Shown here piece by piece: positions 41,912 to 51,151 of a stretch of DNA of 64,000 nt. Numbering within the stretch: position 1 is the first letter of the stretch; each line of letters opens with the position of its first letter. The notes below the pieces were generated by a model that was not told the DNA's origin, did not search any database, and saw nothing but the letters and a program-made list of their open reading frames with translations. The translations under genes and the position numbers were made by a program. Source of the DNA: Aequorivita marisscotiae (GTDB taxonomy: Bacteria > Bacteroidota > Bacteroidia > Flavobacteriales > Flavobacteriaceae); NCBI RefSeq assembly GCF_029814825.1, contig NZ_CP122379.1:124001-188000 (forward strand), read 5' to 3'.

Positions 41912-42908
41912 GTCTTAATCCTTTCATTATTATCTTATTAAACCTATTAATACCGAAGCCCTTTTTGTTTATTAAACCATTAACTGTTATCCTTTTTTTG
42001 ACTTTTAATAGGTACAGTTCTTTTGAAGAAAATAATTTGGAATTCTTTATAATCTTTTCAATTTTATGAATCTTCAATTTATGATTTTTATAATTTGGAT
42101 ACAGGTAATTTACTAAAAAAAACAGGATAAAGTTTTTAAAACTATTTGGATATTTTTCCTGAATATAATCTTGGTTAATATGCTTTTGAAGAAAGTATTC
42201 TAGGCTATTAATAACCTTAGTTACATAATTATTACTTGTTACTTTATCGTCATCATCAACTCTGTAATAAGTATCAATCTGATTTAATCTTTTTATGTTA
42301 TATTCTTTTTTTGAAAGAATTGAAATATGATAATCTAAATCTTGCAACCGCATTAGTTTTTCATCAAACTTAAAATCTTTAATAGTTTCTTTTTTCCAAA
42401 GTACACCCATAGTAGAGGCCCATGGCAATCTATAGCTTAAAAACAATTTAAGATATGCTTCTGAACTAAAATTGCTTGGAAACTCACAAATAGGTTTATT
42501 ATAGAATTTACCATTTTTTATATAAGATGAATTTGCAATGACAAAGTCTATATTGTTTGATGTTTTGAACATATTCAATCGCTTTTCTAAGCAGGTGTCT
42601 TTTAAAACATCATCAGAATCTAGAAACAAAACATAATCACCTTTACTCAACCTAAAACCATAATTTCTACAGGCGTTGGCACCTTTGGGTTTCTCTGAGG
42701 GTCTTTTTTTGATTGTAAATCTAGAATCTTTGTTTGCGAATTTTTTAACGATTTCTATGGCATTATTAGTCGATCCATCATCAACGATTATACATTCCCA
42801 ATTTGTGTAAGTTTGGTTTAAAACGCTGTTTAAAGTTTCGCTAATTAATGACGAGCGGTTGTAAGAGGGAATGATTATAGATATCAATGAATCCATTAAT
42901 TCAGACAA
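41901..42908 (-). CDS. Glycosyltransferase family 2
   Basis: The 335-residue GT-A protein has SIIIPSYNRSSLISETLNS, ECIIVDDGSTNNAIE, GDYVLFLDSDDVLKDT (D-S-D-D) near 90-105 and LMRLQDLDYHISILSKKEY. It is a close functional relative of the downstream GT2 gene. A leader of 49 nt separates it from the upstream GT4 gene, the largest gap inside this operon and a possible site for an internal promoter. Confidence 0.87.
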   Translation of the reverse strand: MSELMDSLISIIIPSYNRSSLISETLNSVLNQTYTNWECIIVDDGSTNNAIEIVKKFANKDSRFTIKKRPSEKPKGANACRNYGFRLSKGDYVLFLDSDDVLKDTCLEKRLNMFKTSNNIDFVIANSSYIKNGKFYNKPICEFPSNFSSEAYLKLFLSYRLPWASTMGVLWKKETIKDFKFDEKLMRLQDLDYHISILSKKEYNIKRLNQIDTYYRVDDDDKVTSNNYVTKVINSLEYFLQKHINQDYIQEKYPNSFKNFILFFLVNYLYPNYKNHKLKIHKIEKIIKNSKLFSSKELYLLKVKKRITVNGLINKKGFGINRFNKIIMKGLRHGE

Positions 42909-42957
42909 GTTTAAGGTATTTTGCTAATATAACAAATGATTAATAGCTAAATTGGAA

Positions 42958-44064
42958 TTAAGCTAATTCAATAGTTTTTTGCAAAACTTCTAAATGTTTT
43001 TCTAAATTGAATTCTTCTTGGACTTTAACTTTTCCAGATGCACCTAATTGTTTTGTTAGAGCTAAATTATCTATTAGTTTTAACATGTTTTCACTCATAG
43101 TTTTTACATCGTGTTCGTTAGACAGCAGCCCCGTTTTCCCATTTTCTATAACATCTGGAATACCTGCATGATTTGTTGAAATTACCGGTAATCCTGCAGC
43201 ACTCGCTTCTAAAACTGCTACGGGTGTGCCTTCGCTATCTCCATCCTCTGCAGTTATGGAGTGCTGTACAAAGGCTAAAGATTCTTCTAATAAATTTATA
43301 AATACTTCTCTATCAATTACCCCAATAAATTGCACATTATTTTCTAAGCCATAAAACGATACCAAGTTATTACAGGTATTGAGCAATGCTCCGTTTCCTG
43401 CCATAATTAGTTGCGCATCCGGATGTGTTTTCACAACTTTTTTAAAGGCTAGAATAATATAGTAGGGTGCTTTTTTATTGGTAAATCTTCCAACAGAAAC
43501 AAATTGTTTTTTTGCAAATTTTGGATCTACTTTAAAAAAATCGCTATGTGGTGCACAAGGATTAAGAACGACTTTCTGAGCGTTACAACCTAAAGCAATC
43601 AACTTTTTTTGCATCAGTTTAGAAACTGCTATAACTCTTGATGCGTACTCAAATACTTCTTTGTAATAATTATGCTGCTCCACAATACTTTTTACACTAG
43701 CATCGTAGCCATGAAAATGAACTACTAACGGCAACTTTAAAAATTTACAAATGTTAAGTATTCTATGCGCGGTTGGCCCGTATTGTGCTAAAACGACTTG
43801 AATTTTATTCTTTTTTAATGATTTAATAAAAGCAGCTTCATTAGCCGAAAATTGAGATAGTTTTAATAACTGTTTTAATTTATTAACAACTGAAATACTG
43901 GTAGAAAGCAATAAACCATAATTTTCTAAATATTTGGGTAATGCACCATCGTAATAATAGAATACATTGCCTCGAAGCCCATGTTTTTGCACTTGTATAA
44001 AAGTCTCGGAATACGAATGCTTTGAGGGCGATACAAGTGCTATTCTACTTTTTTGCAAATCCAT
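42958..44064 (-). CDS. Glycosyltransferase family 4, colanic-acid type
   Basis: The 368-residue GT-B protein has HFHGYDASVKSI near 124-135, VSVGRFTNKKAPYYIILAF near 192-210, LIMAGNGALLN, DGDSEGTPVAVLEASAAGL (E-x7-E region) and VISTNHAGIPDVI, typical of WcaL/AmsK-like enzymes. It probably transfers hexose from UDP- or GDP-sugar. It overlaps the upstream methyltransferase gene by 20 nt. Confidence 0.9.
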   Translation of the reverse strand: MDLQKSRIALVSPSKHSYSETFIQVQKHGLRGNVFYYYDGALPKYLENYGLLLSTSISVVNKLKQLLKLSQFSANEAAFIKSLKKNKIQVVLAQYGPTAHRILNICKFLKLPLVVHFHGYDASVKSIVEQHNYYKEVFEYASRVIAVSKLMQKKLIALGCNAQKVVLNPCAPHSDFFKVDPKFAKKQFVSVGRFTNKKAPYYIILAFKKVVKTHPDAQLIMAGNGALLNTCNNLVSFYGLENNVQFIGVIDREVFINLLEESLAFVQHSITAEDGDSEGTPVAVLEASAAGLPVISTNHAGIPDVIENGKTGLLSNEHDVKTMSENMLKLIDNLALTKQLGASGKVKVQEEFNLEKHLEVLQKTIELA

Positions 44065-44746
44065 ATAAGCCAGTTATCATTTGTCCTTCTTTAAAAACTA
44101 CTTTCTCAGGATTGTCTTTCTTAATTAATCGTTTTATTAAAGGCTTTAAAAAAAAAGAAATCCATATACTTTTTTTACGTGAAATTCCGCTTCTTTTAAC
44201 CCATAAGCCCAACATTTGCGCCAAGGCTGCATGCCAACCGCCAGTCGCTTGAATTTGGATGTCTTTAAAACCGCAATTCTTTAAATGACGCTCTAAGGAA
44301 AAAGGAGTGTATCGATAGGCATCGTTAGGAACTTCGTGCAAAGGCCATAAAAAAGGTACTGTAAAAAAGAAAATTCCTCCGGGTTTTAAAACACGATAAG
44401 TTTCTTTTAAAATGACTTCGGGCTCTGGGCAATGCTCTAAAACCTCTGTTCCGAAAGCACAATGAAACAAATTATCTTCGAAAGGCATATTAATGGCATC
44501 CCAAAAGAAATCTGGTTTAACTTTGCTATCATAGGGCAAAGCAGTTTCGATATCTAATCCCGTATAATTTTCAGCTTTTGAATGCTGCAAAATATAATCT
44601 TTATACGGCATTTTACCACATCCAACATCTAATAAATCACCTTCAAATAAATCAATGTTTTCTTTTATCGCATTAAAAATGGCAGTTCGAATGATATAAT
44701 CATCTAAATTAGAATTTATAAACGGCACATTAATAAAGTTATCCAT
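44045..44746 (-). CDS. Class I SAM-dependent methyltransferase
   Basis: The 233-residue Methyltransf_11-type protein has LLDVGCGKMPYKDYIL near 39-54, YTGLDIETALPYD and FGTEVLEHCPEPEVILKETYR with VLKPGGIFFFTVP. It likely methylates a saccharide or lipid intermediate. It is followed by the GT4 gene and preceded by a second methyltransferase gene 4 nt away. The two methyltransferases may act on different positions of one repeat unit or cap the chain. Confidence 0.87.
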   Translation of the reverse strand: MDNFINVPFINSNLDDYIIRTAIFNAIKENIDLFEGDLLDVGCGKMPYKDYILQHSKAENYTGLDIETALPYDSKVKPDFFWDAINMPFEDNLFHCAFGTEVLEHCPEPEVILKETYRVLKPGGIFFFTVPFLWPLHEVPNDAYRYTPFSLERHLKNCGFKDIQIQATGGWHAALAQMLGLWVKRSGISRKKSIWISFFLKPLIKRLIKKDNPEKVVFKEGQMITGLYGFAKK

Positions 44747-44750
44747 TTTA

Positions 44751-45647
44751 TTATTTTTTGAAAACCGCTATAATATTTCTTCCGTTAACAAACCTACACA
44801 TCAACTTTTTTAGCAATCTAGGTGCAATTTTATTAATTGACTTAATTAAAAAAGCGTTGATAGCATTGGTGTTGGCTAAATATGTAGGTAAAAACTGATT
44901 GTAAGTTTTTTCTAAAGGCTCAAAGGTTAACGAATCTAACGAAATATTGAATATTTTTTCTAAAGATTTTAAAGAATTTTTATCCCACAGTCCAGCGTGA
45001 TGGGGCGGTAAATTTAAGGTATGAAATTTATCATTAATAAATAAATATGGATTATTGTTAGGCACTCCAATTATAAGTCGTCCGCCGGGTTTTAATGCTA
45101 ATAATGAATTGGAAATAAAGTCATAAATATTTGTAATATGCTCTAAGACTTGAAAGTAGCAAACCACATCAAATTGTTCAACACTATCTTTTACAAAGTC
45201 TTCTATAAGCTGGTTGTGAACTTTTAATTGTTGTTCTTTACAATTATTTAAGGCTTCAGGATTTAGCTCTATTCCTTCTGCAGTAATTCCTTTACCTTTT
45301 AATAAGTTTAAAAAAACACCAAAGCCAGACCCTATTTCTAATATTTTCTGGCTTGTATTTAAGGAAGGTAAAATTTGTAAATGCTCCCACCGTGTAGAAT
45401 AATAATTTTCGCGTTTTAAAGATAGCTCTTTATAAAACTCAGCATCCCCAATAACTGAAAATGGATAGTAAAATTTATATCCTGTACTTCGGCACTGAAA
45501 TAACTCAATCTCTTTTAAATCTTTAAAATATCGAGTTACATCAATACCCATAGCCTTATATGCTCTGCAAATTTTTTGGGTTTCGAAAGATTCAATCTTG
45601 TCTGAAAGCGCATCAAATTTTAAAGGACTTGGAACCGTTTTACTCAT
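44751..45647 (-). CDS. Class I SAM-dependent methyltransferase
   Basis: The 298-residue protein has SAM motif KILEIGSGFGVFLNLLKG near 97-114, then GIELNPEALNNC and DVVCYFQVLEHITNIYDFI with ALKPGGRLIIGVPN. The N-terminal 60 residues contain a short CRSTG-type element and no clear zinc knuckle. It overlaps the Wzt-like ATPase gene by 8 nt. In ABC-exported O-antigens such enzymes often terminate the chain; that is inference from context. Confidence 0.85.
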   Translation of the reverse strand: MSKTVPSPLKFDALSDKIESFETQKICRAYKAMGIDVTRYFKDLKEIELFQCRSTGYKFYYPFSVIGDAEFYKELSLKRENYYSTRWEHLQILPSLNTSQKILEIGSGFGVFLNLLKGKGITAEGIELNPEALNNCKEQQLKVHNQLIEDFVKDSVEQFDVVCYFQVLEHITNIYDFISNSLLALKPGGRLIIGVPNNNPYLFINDKFHTLNLPPHHAGLWDKNSLKSLEKIFNISLDSLTFEPLEKTYNQFLPTYLANTNAINAFLIKSINKIAPRLLKKLMCRFVNGRNIIAVFKK

Positions 45648-46914
45648 TTGTTTCTGAAATTACCCAACAGGTTTTATTTTCTTTATAAATAGCAGATCCT
45701 TTCTGCCAATAATAGGGCCTTTTAAAACTATTAATAATTTCGAAATGACAAATTTCAAACAGTCTTTCGTAAGTGTTTTTTGTAAAATTATCTGCAAAGA
45801 AAACATTTAAGCGATATTCACCTTCATACAATTTTAAATTTGAAATTTCTGAAGTTAAAATATAGCTTCCTTCCCTTTTGCCAAACTCTTGTTCGTTACT
45901 TAAAACTAATTCGTGAATAAGTGGTCTATTTTCATTATCGATAATTTGATATGAAACTGCTGCAGCCTCTATTATATTACGACAATATACTTCGATCCTT
46001 ACCTTAAAATCCCGATTAAATTCTTGGAAACCCTTATTGCTAGTAACGACCTCAACACTTTTTACAAAGTTTGTATTAAAATTCTCTTGCTTCGCGTAAT
46101 AAGTATTCGATTTATCTTTAGTCTGATTTAAATAAAAGTCAACAGCTTCATCGGTATCTCCATTAAAAACTGTTGCTCCATTCTCCAAAACAATCCCTCT
46201 ACTACACAAACTTTTTACCGCCGGCATATTATGGCTTACAAACAGTACCGTTCTGCCCTCTCCTTTTGAGATGTCTTGCATTTTGCCAATGGCTTTTTTT
46301 TGAAATTCGGCATCGCCTACTGCCAGCACTTCGTCTACCACCAAAATATCGGGTTCGAGATGAGCGGCTACAGCAAAAGCGAGGCGTACTCGCATACCCG
46401 AGGAATAACGTTTTACAGGAGTATCAATATACATTTCGCAACCAGAAAAATCGATTATTTCATCGAGTTTGGCAGTTATTTCGCTGCGCGTCATCCCTAA
46501 AATAGCACCGTTTAAATATATATTCTCACGGCCTGTAAGTTCGGGGTGAAACCCTGTGCCTACTTCGAGCAGAGATGCAATTCGACCTTTAGTTTTAATA
46601 ACACCCGTCGTTGGACTCGTTACTCGCGAAAGAATTTTAAGCAAGGTGGATTTTCCCGCACCATTTTTTCCAATTATTCCTAAAACCTCCCCTTCTTTAA
46701 CTTCAAAATTAATATCGCGTAAGGCCCAAACGTAATCGGTTGTAGATTTACTACTCCTGTCATTTACGGCTCCTACCTTTAAATACGGATCTTCCTTGCC
46801 ACGCACCCTATGCCAAAACCTATTTAAATCGTGAGAAAGCGTACCCGTTCCAATAGTTCCGATGCGGTACTGTTTGCTTATATTTTCGACTTTTAGAATG
46901 ATGCCGCTACTCAT
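45640..46914 (-). CDS. wzt: Polysaccharide ABC transporter ATP-binding protein (Wzt-like)
   Basis: The 424-residue protein has an N-terminal ABC domain with an insert before Walker A (GIIGKNGAGKST at 79-90), signature YSSGMRVRLAFA, Walker B ILVVDEVLAVGD and H-loop VSHN. From about residue 255 a C-terminal beta-sandwich follows, as in Wzt proteins that bind the capped glycan. It drives export of undecaprenyl-linked polysaccharide with the permease at 47732. The length fits Wzt with a carbohydrate-binding domain. Confidence 0.9.
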   Translation of the reverse strand: MSSGIILKVENISKQYRIGTIGTGTLSHDLNRFWHRVRGKEDPYLKVGAVNDRSSKSTTDYVWALRDINFEVKEGEVLGIIGKNGAGKSTLLKILSRVTSPTTGVIKTKGRIASLLEVGTGFHPELTGRENIYLNGAILGMTRSEITAKLDEIIDFSGCEMYIDTPVKRYSSGMRVRLAFAVAAHLEPDILVVDEVLAVGDAEFQKKAIGKMQDISKGEGRTVLFVSHNMPAVKSLCSRGIVLENGATVFNGDTDEAVDFYLNQTKDKSNTYYAKQENFNTNFVKSVEVVTSNKGFQEFNRDFKVRIEVYCRNIIEAAAVSYQIIDNENRPLIHELVLSNEQEFGKREGSYILTSEISNLKLYEGEYRLNVFFADNFTKNTYERLFEICHFEIINSFKRPYYWQKGSAIYKENKTCWVISETNE

Positions 46915-46916
46915 AA

Positions 46917-47729
46917 TTAATTATTAAAAGGACAAGTTTTTAATAAATTCGATTTGCATTTTTCCAATAAAAATTTATCAGGCAATAACATATTACTATA
47001 TTCATTCAACAAGCTTTTTATTGCTCTTTCATCTAAATAATCTGGACTTATAAAAATCTCTTTTTTAAAAGGTATACCCACCGACTCAAAATAATCAAAA
47101 AACTTAATATTGTCACCAGATAATTTATTTGAAAACTTAGTCCATATTGCAGGAATATTATAACTATGCGCTACAATAACACCATGCAGAGATGATGAAA
47201 TAATATGTTCGCACTGTAAAATATCACGCGTTGTTTTTTCAACGTCGTAAGTTAACAAATCAATAACTTTTACTCGTGTATTGTCTTCAAATTGTGCTTT
47301 TACCTCTTGGTAATCTACATAATGCGGTATAATACCAATCGAATGTGTTTTTTCTATTTTTGGATCGTAAAAATTTGGCAATAAAATAGCAGGATCACCA
47401 TATATTTCAGGGCAAAAATATCCAGTCTCCAAAATTCGTTTTCTAGTTTTTGGACCTCTTACGGCTAGAAATTTTGCAGGCCTAATAGTATCCTCTTTCT
47501 TTATTATGCCACTACCCCAAACAATCGAATTTCTATTGGCAGAAGATATAATACTGCCAATTACTAAATAATGCTTTAATAAATATTTATTTACTCTGGT
47601 TGAGGGATGAGAGATGGTTTTCACCCTTTTTTGTGAAACTTTTTCAACTATGTATTTTGACAGTAAATCGCCGTAATTTTCAGTTCCGTTGTCACGCTTT
47701 TCTTGCCACCAGTAGAGTCTAATTCCCAT
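46917..47729 (-). CDS. Polysaccharide pyruvyl transferase family protein
   Basis: The 270-residue protein shows LYWWQEKRDNGTENYGDLLSKY near 4-25, WGSGIIKKED, FLAVRGPKTRKRIL near 87-100, YGDPAILLP and HIISSSLHGVIVAHSYNIP near 195-213, the conserved SxxHG-containing motif of the ExoV/PssM type. It adds ketal pyruvate from phosphoenolpyruvate to a sugar. It lies between the ABC permease and ATPase genes with 2-nt gaps. Confidence 0.87.
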   Translation of the reverse strand: MGIRLYWWQEKRDNGTENYGDLLSKYIVEKVSQKRVKTISHPSTRVNKYLLKHYLVIGSIISSANRNSIVWGSGIIKKEDTIRPAKFLAVRGPKTRKRILETGYFCPEIYGDPAILLPNFYDPKIEKTHSIGIIPHYVDYQEVKAQFEDNTRVKVIDLLTYDVEKTTRDILQCEHIISSSLHGVIVAHSYNIPAIWTKFSNKLSGDNIKFFDYFESVGIPFKKEIFISPDYLDERAIKSLLNEYSNMLLPDKFLLEKCKSNLLKTCPFNN

Positions 47730-47731
47730 AG

Positions 47732-48598
47732 TTACACCGTATCAATAAAACTTTTTTCGGTTCTGTTAAAAATTATTAATCCCAATAAAAATATACCAAG
47801 ACTCACCGCCAAAGTGTACACAAAGCCAATCCAGCTAAAGCTGCCAGTATCGAGTAGCATAAAGCGGAACCCTTCAATAATTTGCGTCAACGGGTTGTAT
47901 GCCACAAAGTTGGCTATATAGCTCGGTAATTTTTCTTTTGCCTCGGCTAAGGGGTATGGCACTGCAGAAACATACATTAACAGTGACACGGCAAAGCCCA
48001 CAAGCACGTTTAAGTCGCGGTACTTAGTTGTAAGTGATGAAATTATCATTCCCAAGCCCAACCCTAGCAAAGCCATCATTAAAATATAAATAGGAAAAAG
48101 ACCTAGAAAAATATTGGGCTGTAAATCAAATCCGCTTAGCACAAAATAGCAATAAAAAGCAATAAAAATAAGCAGTTGAATTCCAAATTTTACCAGATTA
48201 CTAATAGTTACCGACATTGGCATAATTACCCTTGGGAAATACACTTTTCCAAAAATATTTTGGTTTTTGGTAAATGTATTCGAAGTGCCCGTAAGACATT
48301 CTTTAAAATAATTCCACGCAGTAATACCGGCCAAATTAAACAAAAATGGCGGAATAGCACCCGTACTAATACTTCCCAAATTATTAAACACCAACGTAAA
48401 AATAACCGAGGTGAATAACGGCTGAATAAAATACCACAGCGGCCCCAAAATAGTTTGCTTATACACTGTAGTTATATCCCTTTTTACAAAGAGAATAAGC
48501 AAATCGCGATAGCGCCAAACTTCCTTTAAATTAAGGTCGAGCGCTTTTCGTTTGGATGAAATTTCGTAGAGCCAGGTGTCGTTTTCTCGAGAAGTCAA
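47732..48598 (-). CDS. wzm: Polysaccharide ABC transporter permease (Wzm-like)
   Basis: The 288-residue protein has six hydrophobic segments. Its N-terminal amphipathic part (KEVWRYRDLLILFVKRDI, then YKQTILGPLWYFIQP) is the ABC-2 type Wzm hallmark. It forms the channel for undecaprenyl-linked O-antigen across the inner membrane. It starts at TTG 48598 with no ATG nearby. It is the first gene of the long minus-strand operon, so its promoter lies in 48599-48828. Confidence 0.9.
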   Translation of the reverse strand: MTSRENDTWLYEISSKRKALDLNLKEVWRYRDLLILFVKRDITTVYKQTILGPLWYFIQPLFTSVIFTLVFNNLGSISTGAIPPFLFNLAGITAWNYFKECLTGTSNTFTKNQNIFGKVYFPRVIMPMSVTISNLVKFGIQLLIFIAFYCYFVLSGFDLQPNIFLGLFPIYILMMALLGLGLGMIISSLTTKYRDLNVLVGFAVSLLMYVSAVPYPLAEAKEKLPSYIANFVAYNPLTQIIEGFRFMLLDTGSFSWIGFVYTLAVSLGIFLLGLIIFNRTEKSFIDTV

Positions 48599-48847
48599 AT
48601 GTTTATTTTAATTGGGAGCTAATATAAGTAATTTGAATACATTTTCATTCCCTATTAAAGTGCTTAACAGTAGCCAATATAAAATCTCTTCTGTTTTTAA
48701 AGCAATCAATTTCAGGCTCATTTTTCTTCAAAATAGAATTAATACTGTAAAAAATCTCCAATTTTTATAATTTTGAAATCCAATACCCAAAGCTGTAATT
48801 AAAAGAAAGGCAGCTAGGTAAAAAAGTCATGCAACATTCTTTCAAAT

Positions 48848-48876
48848 TTGCGTTTCAATTATTTTCGATAAATTTG
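48848..48876 (+). promoter_or_regulatory. Bacteroidota-type promoter for the TPR regulator
   Basis: TTG (48848-48850), an 18-nt spacer and TAAATTTG (48869-48876) match both consensus elements. The predicted start near 48883 gives a short leader before ATG 48895 and lies downstream of the earlier in-frame ATG 48829, so it supports the later start. Confidence 0.6.
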
Positions 48877-48894
48877 AACTCCCACATAATTTGT

Positions 48895-50736
48895 ATGAAA
48901 CAATTTTTAGCCTCACTTTTTATATTTCTGCTTTGCGGTTCGCTCTCCGCCCAAACCGAAGAAATTTCCGAATTGGAATCGGAAATTGAAAAATATATCT
49001 TTAAAAAACCCGACTCCGCAAAAATTTATTTATATAAACTTTTGGCCTATTCCAACCAACGTCCGGACACCACAGTTGCTGAAACCTACAGTAAATTGGG
49101 CATTACCTACAATCAATTAGCGGTTTACGATTCGGCCACTTATTACTTTGAAAAAGGAATTAAAAAGTCTGCTGGTTTTCCGAAAATTCAAGCCGGCATT
49201 TATTCAAACAATGCGATAAATTACCGCACTTCTGCCAATTATACCGAGTCTTTGGCTGCCTTGGAAAAAGCTATGGAACTTTACCAAAGTATAGGCGACC
49301 GAATTGGCGAAGGCGTGGTTTACGGCGAAATGGCTTCTAATTTCAGCTATATGGCCGAAAAGGAAAAGGCAATTACCCACCTAGAAACAGCCATTGAAAT
49401 ATTTAAGGAAGTTAATGAACCCCGACTTTATATTTTACAGCAAAAATTGGCCAATGCCTACTACAACAATGAAAACTATGAATTTGCAGTAGATTTATAC
49501 GAAGAAGTGTTGCCCGAATTTGCCAAACAAAAAGGACCTCCCTATTATTTTACCCTGCTTGCCTATGCTGAAAGTTTGGTTAAACTCGGAAAGATTAAAG
49601 AAGGCGAAAAGCGTTTGATGGAAGCCAAAGACGGCCTGGAGGCGATTAACAATTTAGAGTATATGCACGTGGCTTGGGGGAAATTGGGGAAAATTTACAA
49701 AGTAACCAATCGCCCTGTTTTAGCGTCTAAAGCCTTTGCTTCAGCTTTTGATTATCTCCTTAAAATCCAGTCCACCCGATTTATGGAAATTGCCCGGGAA
49801 TACTTAGATTTCCTAAACCTTCAAGGCGATTACAATAAAGGCTTAGAGGTTATAGAACGTGTTAAAAATAGTACCAATAACTTCCAGCGTACTATGAACG
49901 TGCAAGATGAAATGAATTTTTTAGTCAGCGCCCGCGAAACATTTCGAAAAAAAGGACTGTTTAAAGAGTCGCTAACCCTCTTTGACCGAATTGACTTTTT
50001 AAAAGATTCATTAAAAACTGCCGTAGATAGAGTTAAAATAAAACAGCTCGAGGAATCCTACCAAAATAAAATCCAACGCGATAAAAATATTGCCCTTGAA
50101 GAAAGCAACGCGCTTTTAAAAAAATACAATGCAAAGCAGCATACCACAACTATTCTGAGTTGGCTCCTTACTATTTTAACACTTATACTCAGTGTAGTTA
50201 TTTATACGTATCATAAAAAAAGACTCTCACTACAAAAAGTGGCCGTTACAAATTTGGAAAAGGCAAACACTATTTTAAATGAAAAACGGGAATTGGAGCA
50301 AGAACTTTTAGCCGAAAAAGAAAAAAACCTAGCCGATAAAGAACGGGAATTAGTGGCAATTTCTTTGGAAGTGGCAAACATACAAAAGCAGATAAAAGAT
50401 TTAATTGAAGCCAGTAACAAAGAGGAAATCTCTGATGAATTATCAACGCAAATTATCAATACCTTAAACCAACTTAATTATTGGAAACATTTTAAATCGA
50501 AATTTATCGAGGTGCATCCCGAGTTTGGATATAACCTCATCGAAATGTTCCCAAGCTTATCTGAAGACGATATTGCTTTCTGCTCCCTGTTAAAACTGCA
50601 ACTAACCGACTCCGAAATTGCATCGCTTATGGGCGTCACAGAAGAAAATGTTACCGCTACAAAGTACCGAATAAAGTCGAAAATGCAACTTCAAGACAAC
50701 GATGAGGACTTTGAAAAGTTAATCCGTGAGTTGTAA
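48895..50736 (+). CDS. TPR protein with membrane helix and LuxR-type HTH
   Basis: ATG 48895 gives 613 residues with a clear signal peptide (KQFLASLFIFLLCGSLSAQ). About residues 35-350 hold TPR helices (for example KLGITYNQLAVYDSATYYFE). A single membrane helix (TILSWLLTILTLILSVVIY) lies near 425, then a coiled coil, then a C-terminal helix-turn-helix (LTDSEIASLMGVTEENVTA, then KYRIKSKM). This is the sensor-type regulator layout common in Flavobacteriia. It is divergent from the polysaccharide operon and may regulate it or the Wza/Wzc genes; that is inference. Confidence 0.85.
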   Translation: MKQFLASLFIFLLCGSLSAQTEEISELESEIEKYIFKKPDSAKIYLYKLLAYSNQRPDTTVAETYSKLGITYNQLAVYDSATYYFEKGIKKSAGFPKIQAGIYSNNAINYRTSANYTESLAALEKAMELYQSIGDRIGEGVVYGEMASNFSYMAEKEKAITHLETAIEIFKEVNEPRLYILQQKLANAYYNNENYEFAVDLYEEVLPEFAKQKGPPYYFTLLAYAESLVKLGKIKEGEKRLMEAKDGLEAINNLEYMHVAWGKLGKIYKVTNRPVLASKAFASAFDYLLKIQSTRFMEIAREYLDFLNLQGDYNKGLEVIERVKNSTNNFQRTMNVQDEMNFLVSARETFRKKGLFKESLTLFDRIDFLKDSLKTAVDRVKIKQLEESYQNKIQRDKNIALEESNALLKKYNAKQHTTTILSWLLTILTLILSVVIYTYHKKRLSLQKVAVTNLEKANTILNEKRELEQELLAEKEKNLADKERELVAISLEVANIQKQIKDLIEASNKEEISDELSTQIINTLNQLNYWKHFKSKFIEVHPEFGYNLIEMFPSLSEDDIAFCSLLKLQLTDSEIASLMGVTEENVTATKYRIKSKMQLQDNDEDFEKLIREL

Positions 50737-51151
50737 AACATCCCTCCCAGCCTCTCTTTAAAGGGAGGAGCAGTTTCGGAAACCACCAATAATTATCTGA
50801 CGGGAATACAAGTCCCTACTTAAAAGTGATGTGCCAATTTTGTCGAAGTGCGGGGATTTAGGGGAACTATTCACAAAAACATCCCTCCCAGCCTCTCTTT
50901 AAAGGGAGGAGCAGTTTCGGAAACCACCAATAATTATCTGACGGGAATATAAGTCCCATCTTAAAAGTGATGTGCCAATTTTGTCGAAGTGCGGGGATTT
51001 AGGGGAACTATTTGCAAAAACATCCCTCCCAGCCTCCCTTCAAAGGGAGGAGCGGTTTCGGAAATCACCAATAATTATCGGACGGGAATATAAGTCCCTT
51101 CTTAAAAGTGATGTGCTGAGCTTGACGCAGTGAGGGGATTTAAGGGAAGTA
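50735..51151. repeat. Three tandem copies of a 141-bp repeat
   Basis: Copies start at 50735, 50876 and 51017 (141-base period). Each opens with AAAACATCCCTCCCAGCCTC and has a hairpin such as CTCCCTTCAAAGGGAG. The first is fused to the TAA of the TPR regulator; the last ends at the Wzc stop. A single diverged copy begins at 21565. The third copy differs near its 3' end. It fills the whole region between convergent genes. Confidence 0.9.

Noticed and set aside
48829..48894. ATG 48829 as start of the TPR regulator
   Set aside because: The promoter at 48848-48876 lies downstream of it, and the signal peptide begins at ATG 48895.
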